This document shows positions 1 through 4,612 of a stretch of 20,894 nt of DNA, in pieces; the stretch's first letter is position 1, and every line of letters begins with the position of its first letter. The notes under the pieces are model-generated. The model ran no database searches. It was not told the DNA's origin and was given only the letters and a program-made list of their open reading frames with translations. The DNA is from Bacteroidales bacterium (GTDB lineage Bacteria > Bacteroidota > Bacteroidia > Bacteroidales > UBA932), in assembly GCA_017551215.1 (NCBI GenBank), contig JAFZMA010000064.1:1-20894 (forward strand), written 5' to 3'. Made by a program: the position numbers and the translations under genes.

Positions 1-306
1 AGCGGACTTACCGTCCGGGAATACAAAGACCTCAACGGTCTCAAAAAGGAGAATCTTAGGGGCAACATGACCGATATTGAGTTGGTCTTGAATATGCTTG
101 CCGAAGTATCTACGAAAGCAATCTCCCAAGCAAAACAGCCGACGACCTTCAGCCAAAGCAAAAGCATCGCCAGAGAAGGTGGCTCCATCGCGGGAGAAGC
201 CCGTGAGAATATCGAAAAGCGGGTAGGTGCCAGTGTTGTTTCTTCACTCAATGCCAAGGATAAACCCGCATTGGAAACAGGCGCTTCTGAGATTGACAAT
301 CAATAG
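1..306 (+). CDS. dinD: DinD-like DNA-damage-inducible protein, C-terminal part
   Basis: The frame is open from base 1, so the 5' end lies outside the window; 101 residues and a TAA stop are visible. The segment starts REYKDLNGLKKENLRGNM and continues with ELVLNMLAEVST, then IAREGGSIAGEARENIE and VVSSLNAKD. This is the usual C-terminal block of BRO/DinD proteins (GLKK-N-L-D-M, then the G-x-A-G-x-A-R region). In E. coli DinD is LexA-controlled and modulates RecA; whether that holds here cannot be judged because the promoter is missing. An internal ATG at 67 could be mistaken for the start, but the family block begins upstream of it. The gene converges with the MBL-rubredoxin gene, leaving 39 bp between the two stops. 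DinD genes are often scattered and carried on accessory DNA in Bacteroidota. Confidence 0.8.
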   Translation, partial: SGLTVREYKDLNGLKKENLRGNMTDIELVLNMLAEVSTKAISQAKQPTTFSQSKSIAREGGSIAGEARENIEKRVGASVVSSLNAKDKPALETGASEIDNQ

Positions 307-319
307 TTCTCGACTTAAA

Positions 320-356
320 AATGCCGGTGCGATAAAAGGCCATATTCATCGCACCG
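320..356 (-). terminator. Intrinsic terminator of the ferritin / MBL-rubredoxin operon
   Basis: A perfect 9-bp inverted repeat (CGGTGCGAT at 325-333, ATCGCACCG at 348-356) has a 14-nt loop. Read on the minus strand it is followed by GCATTTTTAAG. The upstream arm lies inside the last codons of the MBL-rubredoxin gene, whose stop codon is in the loop. The same hairpin could also slow transcripts coming from the dinD side. Confidence 0.6.
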
Positions 357-1290
357 AGACGAACTTCTCTTTCTTGCGCTTGCAACGGGGACAGCGCCAT
401 TCGTCGGGCAGGTTTTCAAAGGCCACGCCGTCGTGCTCGGCCGGGTCATAGACATAGCCACAGATGGAGCAGACATACTTGCCGCTGGCCTTCAGCTGGG
501 AGAAATCCACCTCAGCCAAGACTGTCGGCACGGGATGGTCGAGGTCCATCACACGCTTGGCCTCCAGGTTCTCGTAACCCTGCGGGGTATGGGTGCCCAT
601 ATAGACGGTGGGGTTGTTCCGGACGAATTCACGCACCCGGTCCAGCGTCTGGCGGGCTGCGGGCAGGTCGTCATAAACAATCGACAGTTTATTCTCATAC
701 AAGGCCTCGTCCACGTATGTGATGTCGGCTTGGAACATATAGTAGAGCCCATCGCTCTCGGCAATCACGAGGCTGTTGCCATTGGTGTGACCCTTAGCCT
801 TAATGAACCACACTCCGTCACAAATTTTCTGCGTCTCGGGGAAGTTATGATAGGGACCGTCTGTGTAGGTTACAGGTACCACGTTGTTGAGTCCCTTCAG
901 CTCTTCAGCCTGCGTCTCGTCAGCTCCTACATATATCTTCGCATTGGGGAAACTGCGTAGTTCTCCAGTATGGTCAGCATGCTTGTGAGTAACCAGAATC
1001 TTGGTCACCTGTTCGGGCTTGTAGCCAAGGGCAACAAAGGCCTCCATGTAGGGGCAGATGTCCTTGCCTGTAAAGATGGGCGAGTTCTCGTCGGGTGCTT
1101 CTTCCGGTGTACCTGAAGGTAAGCCTGTATCTACCAATATCACTTCCGAACCGGTGTCGATGAGGTAGTTCTGCAGGCTGCCACGATAGCAGATATTCTT
1201 ATCGAATTTGTCCGGTCCCTCCTCACCACCAAAAACGAAAGGCTGGGTATAGAACCCATCCTTTCGAAATTTTACAGCTTTGATAATCAT
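346..1290 (-). CDS. Metallo-beta-lactamase-fold hydrolase fused to C-terminal rubredoxin
   Basis: This 314-aa protein has two domains. Residues about 33-265 form an MBL fold, with the metal motif H102-K-H104-A-D106-H107, then GHTNGN, an Asp in FQADITY and a His in GTHTP; the layout resembles the lactonase-like branch. Residues 271-314 are a rubredoxin with paired knuckles C274-x-x-C277-G-Y and C300-P-R-C303. There is no flavodoxin domain, so it is not a flavodiiron protein, and the second motif position is His (HxHxDH) rather than the Glu of the di-iron flavoproteins. The ATG at 1290 is preferred over a GTG at 1314: it leaves 5 bp after the upstream gene's stop, whereas the GTG would overlap that gene. 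No signal peptide, so cytoplasmic. A role in rubredoxin-linked electron transfer or a redox-gated hydrolase is inferred; the substrate is unknown. Confidence 0.85.
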   Translation of the reverse strand: MIIKAVKFRKDGFYTQPFVFGGEEGPDKFDKNICYRGSLQNYLIDTGSEVILVDTGLPSGTPEEAPDENSPIFTGKDICPYMEAFVALGYKPEQVTKILVTHKHADHTGELRSFPNAKIYVGADETQAEELKGLNNVVPVTYTDGPYHNFPETQKICDGVWFIKAKGHTNGNSLVIAESDGLYYMFQADITYVDEALYENKLSIVYDDLPAARQTLDRVREFVRNNPTVYMGTHTPQGYENLEAKRVMDLDHPVPTVLAEVDFSQLKASGKYVCSICGYVYDPAEHDGVAFENLPDEWRCPRCKRKKEKFVSVR

Positions 1291-1295
1291 GGCAA

Positions 1296-1469
1296 TTACT
1301 TGGCTGGTTCCCACTTGCAGCGGACGGGAGACACGATGGCGCCTTCTTTCTTCAGTTCGGCGAATGCCTTGTCCACTTCCTTGCGGTCGATGCCAGTAAT
1401 TTCCGCAATCTTGCCGGCGTTGACGGGAGCGCCGAACTCACGCATGGCTTTTAAGACTTGATCTTTCAT
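1296..1469 (-). CDS. 57-aa winged-helix DNA-binding-like protein
   Basis: This short gene starts with ATG at 1469 and ends with TAA at 1296-1298. The product begins [20 protein letters not shown] and continues with [16 protein letters not shown], then [16 protein letters not shown]. It reads as a minimal winged helix: helix 1 at 2-12, helix-turn-helix at about 17-42, and the hydrophobic wing around IVSPVRC. Small wHTH proteins of this type resemble MarR/ArsR-like regulators, though here there is room for little beyond the DNA-binding domain. It lies 30 bp downstream of the ferritin-like gene and 5 bp upstream of the MBL-rubredoxin gene, so all three are probably one transcript. A single Cys (C51) sits near the C terminus. 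Whether it binds DNA or instead docks to a partner protein cannot be told from sequence. Confidence 0.8.
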   Translation of the reverse strand: MKDQVLKAMREFGAPVNAGKIAEITGIDRKEVDKAFAELKKEGAIVSPVRCKWEPAK

Positions 1470-1499
1470 TGATATCTTAGTTTTAGTGATTTACGTTGA

Positions 1500-1955
1500 T
1501 TACAGCTGCAGCAGCAGCCAGTTCTGCGTACCGATCTTCTCGATGAGCTCAACAGCGCCCTGGCTCCAGAAGAGGTCTTCCTCTTCGTCTTTCAGGTAAG
1601 CCTTCAGCAGGTCGTAGGTGATGGGATCGTCCTTCACGCCCTCCATGCACTTCATCAGCAACTCAACGCCAGGCACCTGGATGGCGAGGTCAGCCTTGAC
1701 ATACTCGACAGGGTCGCAGATAAGGGCGCGGCTCTTCATGCCTTCGAACTTGACCTCTTCGCCAAGGTCGAGGATGCGCTCAGTGAACTTCTCCACCCAG
1801 CCCATCTCCTCATTGAAGTGGCCGATGTATTTCTCTCCGAGTTTGGTGAGACCCTGCGACTTGAAGATCATGCCCTGCTGCTTGTGAACGATGGCGCCTT
1901 CTGCCAGATGGGTTACGAAAAACTGTAACGCCTCGATAGATTTCTTCTTGTCCAT
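1500..1955 (-). CDS. Bacterioferritin / ferritin-like di-iron four-helix protein
   Basis: 151 aa, start ATG at 1955 (MDKKKSIEALQFF). The frame is open further upstream to an ATG at 2102, but that extension is Cys/Tyr-rich and crosses the promoter, so it is rejected. The helical sequence fits a ferritin-like fold: AEGAIVHKQQ (E19), then EEMGWVEKFTERIL (E49/E50), a long central segment with E84 and E98, and DEEEDLFW (E124-E126, D127). Against bacterioferritins recalled from memory, the E-VH, EEM-V-ERIL and DEE landmarks align. The two ferroxidase histidines expected in the ExxH motifs appear as W53 and D127, so the metal site would be unusual. Cytoplasmic; first gene of the operon with the wHTH and MBL-rubredoxin genes, suggesting iron or oxygen/peroxide handling. 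Iron storage activity is uncertain. Confidence 0.7.
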   Translation of the reverse strand: MDKKKSIEALQFFVTHLAEGAIVHKQQGMIFKSQGLTKLGEKYIGHFNEEMGWVEKFTERILDLGEEVKFEGMKSRALICDPVEYVKADLAIQVPGVELLMKCMEGVKDDPITYDLLKAYLKDEEEDLFWSQGAVELIEKIGTQNWLLLQL

Positions 1956-1992
1956 AATTGATAAGTATTCAAATAATTTTAATGTGGTATAA

Positions 1993-2000
1993 CAAAGGTA
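1993..2000 (-). promoter_or_regulatory. Putative -7 box for the ferritin operon
   Basis: The minus strand reads TACCTTTG, a full match to the Bacteroidota TAnnTTTG element, 38 bp upstream of the ferritin-like ATG. The nearest upstream TTTG (2016-2019) is only 15 nt away instead of about 19, so the -33 element is poor, as is common for activator-dependent promoters. Confidence 0.55.
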
Positions 2001-2028
2001 CGCTATTATTATATACAAAATGTGATTT

Positions 2029-2064
2029 GAAACAATACAATAATTGTCCGAAACGATACAGTAA
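2029..2064. promoter_or_regulatory. Two direct repeats 21 bp apart: likely AraC-family operator
   Basis: GAAACAATACA at 2029-2039 recurs as GAAACGATACA at 2050-2060 (10 of 11 identical; 13 of 15 when extended to ...ATAA/...GTAA). The 21-bp period is two helical turns, so both copies face the same side of DNA, the usual layout for the two half-sites bound by AraC-type regulators. The pair lies 29-64 bp upstream of the ferritin -7 box (activation position) and just upstream of the regulator's own -7 box, where binding could repress it. Confidence 0.6.
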
Positions 2065-2076
2065 AAGAAAAGTTCG

Positions 2077-2084
2077 TATCTTTG
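2077..2084 (+). promoter_or_regulatory. Putative -7 box of the AraC-family gene
   Basis: TATCTTTG matches TAnnTTTG exactly and ends only 8 bp before the ATG at 2093. Transcription would therefore begin within a few bases of the start codon, giving an almost leaderless mRNA. No clear TTTG lies 19-21 bp upstream; the second operator repeat occupies that place. Confidence 0.5.
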
Positions 2085-2092
2085 TATCCGGT

Positions 2093-2992
2093 ATGTACAC
2101 ATTGAATGAATATCTGCCGATTGTGGTAGGCGACGACCTGCCCGAAAAAGGCTGGGACAGCGGGATGTACTGTATGGAAACAGACGGGGTGAAAATCCTT
2201 CGTGTCAACCTGGTGCGGGGATTCGTTTCCTGCTTCGCCTTTATGCTGGTTGACAAAGGGTGGATGACGATTCATTACAATGGCCGCAATCTGACGTTGT
2301 CCCGGGGCGACCTGTACACCTATTCGCCAGGCCTACAAGTTGACGTCATCGCCACTTCCGACGACTTCCACGGCTACTGCCTGATGGCCGATGAGCACCT
2401 CACGATCGAGGCGCCATCCGTCCACGACCTTGTACATCTGGCCTATCTGCCTATCGTGCAGTTGCACGAACCGAAACAGACGCTGCCTCCGGATGCCGCA
2501 CAGCATCTGATTATGAAGATGCGCGAAATCATCGACTGTCTTCATTCCGAGCATATTTACAAGGGAGAGGTGTTGCGCATGCTCTATTCCATCTTCCTGC
2601 TCGACCTGCAAAACGCACAGCAGCGTGCCATCGTACACCGCCAGACGCCCCAGCGCGTGGAGGAAATCTTCATCGGCTTCATCCGTCTGCTGCCCCGCTA
2701 CTTTGCCGAGCATCACGACATCCCGTTCTACGCAGACCAGCTCCATATCTCTACGGTCTATCTTTCCCGCGTAGTCCGTCAGGTCACAGGCCGTACCGTT
2801 GTCGACTATATTAATCAGATGCTGCTGATGGAAGCTGCTTTCCTTCTGCAAACCTCGGGGCTGAGCATCACCCAGATAGCCGACCGCCTCCACTTCGCCG
2901 ACACCCCGTCCTTCAGCAAGTTCTTCTTACGCCTGAACGGCATGAGTCCGAAAGAATATCGGAAGGGGTGCAAGTCCGCCCCCAGAACTTGA
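2093..2992 (+). CDS. AraC-family transcriptional regulator
   Basis: 299 aa. The N-terminal half (about 1-130) is an all-beta, cupin-like sensing region (KGWMTIHYNG, LSRGDLYTYSPG). The C-terminal AraC domain has a first HTH at about 209-230 (IPFYADQLHISTVYLSRVVR), the linking helix DYINQMLLMEAAFLLQ, and a second HTH at about 258-290 ending in the family signature SFSKFFLRLNGMSPKEYRK. The ATG at 2093 is chosen because TATCTTTG directly upstream looks like its promoter; the frame stays open back to an ATG at 1958. It is transcribed divergently from the ferritin / wHTH / MBL-rubredoxin operon, with paired direct repeats between them, so it most likely controls that operon and itself. The inducer is unknown. 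Its last codons run into a decamer repeat, giving a divergent tail (KGCKSAPRT). Confidence 0.9.
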   Translation: MYTLNEYLPIVVGDDLPEKGWDSGMYCMETDGVKILRVNLVRGFVSCFAFMLVDKGWMTIHYNGRNLTLSRGDLYTYSPGLQVDVIATSDDFHGYCLMADEHLTIEAPSVHDLVHLAYLPIVQLHEPKQTLPPDAAQHLIMKMREIIDCLHSEHIYKGEVLRMLYSIFLLDLQNAQQRAIVHRQTPQRVEEIFIGFIRLLPRYFAEHHDIPFYADQLHISTVYLSRVVRQVTGRTVVDYINQMLLMEAAFLLQTSGLSITQIADRLHFADTPSFSKFFLRLNGMSPKEYRKGCKSAPRT

Positions 2993-3040
2993 CCGCGTTT
3001 GACCACATTTCCCAAAACTTGACCGCGTTTGACCGCGTTT
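2986..3040 (+). repeat. Short tandem/direct repeats built on GACCGCGTTT
   Basis: The decamer GACCGCGTTT occurs at 2991-3000, 3021-3030 and 3031-3040, with a degenerate copy GACCACATTT at 3001-3010. The 19-mer AACTTGACCGCGTTTGACC is repeated perfectly at 2986-3004 and 3016-3034, a 30-bp period. The first copy contains the TGA stop codon of the AraC gene. Function not known; too short and irregular for a CRISPR. Confidence 0.75.
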
Positions 3041-3074
3041 CTCGTTGATTAATTTGAATACATCACACGAAAAG

Positions 3075-3221
3075 TTAAGCATTTGATGAGCTTTCCTTTA
3101 TACAGCCACCAATGAATACAAGATAGCCATTCGTAGCCAACGATTCCAACGCTCCGGCTCCGAGTACTGAATTGAAGTCCTCTGAATTTTCGGAGGATTT
3201 CTCTTTTTTATCTATTGACAT
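3075..3221 (-). other. 48-codon open frame of unknown status in the AraC-toxin gap
   Basis: On the minus strand an ATG at 3221 opens a frame of 48 codons ending in TAA at 3075-3077. The product starts MSIDKKEKSSENSEDFNSVL, then GAGALESLATNGYL, VFIGGC and IKESSSNA. I do not recognise the family. The N-terminal half is charged and Ser-rich; the C-terminal half is small-residue and hydrophobic with a single Cys. Its start overlaps the toxin's promoter, and it runs antisense through a terminator-like hairpin, so it could equally be a chance open frame. No clear promoter was seen for it. It lies at the change from GC-rich to AT-rich DNA. Confidence 0.25.
3178..3209 (+). terminator. Terminator-like hairpin before the toxin-antitoxin pair
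   Basis: TCCTCTGA (3178-3185) pairs with TCGGAGGA (3190-3197) around a 4-nt loop with one G-U pair, followed by TTTCTCTTTTTT on the plus strand. It would end read-through from the AraC gene, insulating the next promoter about 6 bp downstream. Confidence 0.6.
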
Positions 3222-3244
3222 CTAAAAAGATTTCTCTATCTTTG
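3215..3244 (+). promoter_or_regulatory. Bacteroidota-type promoter of the toxin-antitoxin operon
   Basis: A -33 TTG (3215-3217), a 19-nt spacer and a perfect -7 box TATCTTTG (3237-3244) match the Bacteroidota housekeeping promoter. The toxin ATG follows 25 bp downstream. Confidence 0.75.
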
Positions 3245-3249
3245 TATAA

Positions 3250-3265
3250 TAACATTATAGTGTTA
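3250..3265. promoter_or_regulatory. Palindromic putative operator of the toxin-antitoxin operon
   Basis: TAACATTATAGTGTTA is a 16-bp palindrome with perfect 5-bp arms TAACA/TGTTA and one mismatched pair in the centre. It sits at the expected transcription start, between the -7 box and the toxin ATG, where the HTH-containing antitoxin could repress its own operon. Confidence 0.5.
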
Positions 3266-3269
3266 CTTT

Positions 3270-3947
3270 ATGAAAAAAAGCATACTATTTCATGGTTCCA
3301 GACAGATTGTGGAGAAACCTGAGTTCGGGTTGGGAAATCCGAAGAACGACTACGGATTGGGATTCTATTGCACAAAAAACATAGAACTGGCCAAAGAGTG
3401 GGCATGCTCGGAAGAAAACAACGGATTTGCCAACAAATATGAACTGAATATTGAAGGATTGTCCACCCAAAACCTGAACGGCAAAGGATTCAGTATCCTA
3501 AACTGGATGGCTGTTCTTCTGGAAAACAGAACTTTTGATATCAGCACACCCTTAGCATTACAGGCAAAAGAGTATATCCTTGACCATTTTCTTCCCGATT
3601 ATAAATCCCATGACATAATTATCGGATATCGTGCAGATGACTCATATTTCTCGTTTTCAAAGGCATTTCTGAACAACAGCATCAGTCTTCAGCAACTGGA
3701 CAAAGCAATGCATCTAGGAAAACTAGGAGAACAATATGTGATAAAGAGTAAGGAGGCCTTTGAGAGGATAAAGTTTGTTGAAGCTATTCCGGCAAAAAGA
3801 TCCGTTTATTATCCAAAAAGAAAATCAAGAGACTCCAATGCACGCCAGTCATATACAGAAATGCTAGCGCAAGTGCCTGTTAGCGAGGCTCTATACATTA
3901 TGGATATTATTAGAAAAAAGATAGGAAACAATGACCTCATCATATAA
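3270..3947 (+). CDS. DUF3990-family ADP-ribosyltransferase-like toxin
   Basis: 225 aa, no signal peptide. The sequence follows the DUF3990 family, which belongs to the ADP-ribosyltransferase (ART) fold: LFHGS near the start (H8), DYGLGFYCTKN (Y33) with KEWA, then the conserved HDIIIGYRADDSYF block (114-127) and LGEQYVIKSKEAFERIKF (152-169), where E154/Q155 would take the place of the third catalytic position. H-Y-E/Q is the common ART triad; the assignment of the individual residues is my inference. The tail after 175 is basic (KRSVYYPKRKSRDSNAR). It is the first gene of a two-gene operon and overlaps the downstream HTH gene by 17 nt, typical of toxin-antitoxin pairs, here in toxin-first order. 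The target molecule is unknown. Confidence 0.8.
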   Translation: MKKSILFHGSRQIVEKPEFGLGNPKNDYGLGFYCTKNIELAKEWACSEENNGFANKYELNIEGLSTQNLNGKGFSILNWMAVLLENRTFDISTPLALQAKEYILDHFLPDYKSHDIIIGYRADDSYFSFSKAFLNNSISLQQLDKAMHLGKLGEQYVIKSKEAFERIKFVEAIPAKRSVYYPKRKSRDSNARQSYTEMLAQVPVSEALYIMDIIRKKIGNNDLII

Positions 3948-4572
3948 CATATCATATCTGCACGATGCAATGGACCTTCTTGGTTCAATGTTGGACTATG
4001 CGGTTAACACCTGCGGAGAAGATTTGAATCTGTTCTACGCCAGATTTCTGGCAAGCGGCATCGCCGAGCAGATTTCAAAAGGCAACCCTAAATATCTGGC
4101 AGGAAAATCCGGAATAGAATTGGCTGTTGAAGTTGCTCAAAAAACAGGGAAGTCCATCCCGGGCAAAGCAGCATTCATAGATCTGAGCAGCCGGGAATAC
4201 TGGACGGGATGCAATATTGCTTATATCCAGTGGAATTACAATACAGATTTCTCCAATCTCCAGGATAAAGGAGTAACAATAGAAGAACTGTATCGGCGAT
4301 ACCCTACTCTCCACGAGGCAGATATTTCCAAGACTGACGAATTTGTGGAGTCAATACTGTCTGTAAGGGGCGGAGGTTCATATTTGAAGTCTGCAAGAAA
4401 AAGTGCCGGGTTCACTCAGGAGATGCTCTCTTTCCAGACAGGAGTTTCCCTGAGAGCTATCAGAGCTTACGAACAGGGGCAACTGAGCCTTTCAAATGCA
4501 GGAGCGGAAAACCTTCTGAAAATAAGCAGAGCCATAGGATGCCCTATAAGTAGCCTGATACCTATCATCTAA
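3931..4572 (+). CDS. Xre/HTH-domain antitoxin partner of the DUF3990 toxin
   Basis: 213 aa. The N-terminal 145 residues are the partner domain found beside DUF3990 toxins, recognisable by SSREYWTGCNIAYIQWNYN (about 86-104) and YRRYPTLHEADISK (121-134). Residues about 150-210 are an Xre-type helix-turn-helix: FTQEMLSFQTGVSLRAIRAY with EQG, then ENLLKISRAIGCPISSLI. The start ATG overlaps the end of the toxin gene by 17 nt, indicating translational coupling. It most likely neutralises the toxin through the N-terminal domain and represses the operon through the HTH, possibly at the palindrome 3250-3265. It converges with the aminopeptidase gene 40 bp away; I see no good terminator in that gap. 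Confidence 0.8.
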   Translation: MTSSYNISYLHDAMDLLGSMLDYAVNTCGEDLNLFYARFLASGIAEQISKGNPKYLAGKSGIELAVEVAQKTGKSIPGKAAFIDLSSREYWTGCNIAYIQWNYNTDFSNLQDKGVTIEELYRRYPTLHEADISKTDEFVESILSVRGGGSYLKSARKSAGFTQEMLSFQTGVSLRAIRAYEQGQLSLSNAGAENLLKISRAIGCPISSLIPII

Positions 4573-4612
4573 AAAGAATAATTGTGAAACACAGGGATTT
4601 GCTAGAAGAGGT

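Noticed and set aside
433..960. 175-codon plus-strand frame opposite the MBL-rubredoxin gene
   Set aside because: Antisense shadow; the minus-strand frame has clear MBL and rubredoxin motifs.
1956..2102. 49-residue N-terminal extension of the ferritin-like protein
   Set aside because: The extension covers the promoter and operator repeats, is Cys/Tyr-rich and lacks family similarity; the ATG at 1955 gives the normal length.
2986..3040. CRISPR array made of GACCGCGTTT repeats
   Set aside because: Units are 10 bp, partly in direct tandem, with no unique spacers of constant length and no cas genes nearby.
3140..3166. Remnant of a tRNA or tmRNA 3' end (GATTCCAACGCTCCGGCTCC) as an integration site
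   Set aside because: It resembles a T-arm/acceptor end only loosely; there is no GTTC loop sequence and no complementary acceptor strand could be found.
4573..4612. Terminator in the convergent gap between the antitoxin and aminopeptidase genes
   Set aside because: No stem with proper pairing followed by a T-run could be built on either strand.
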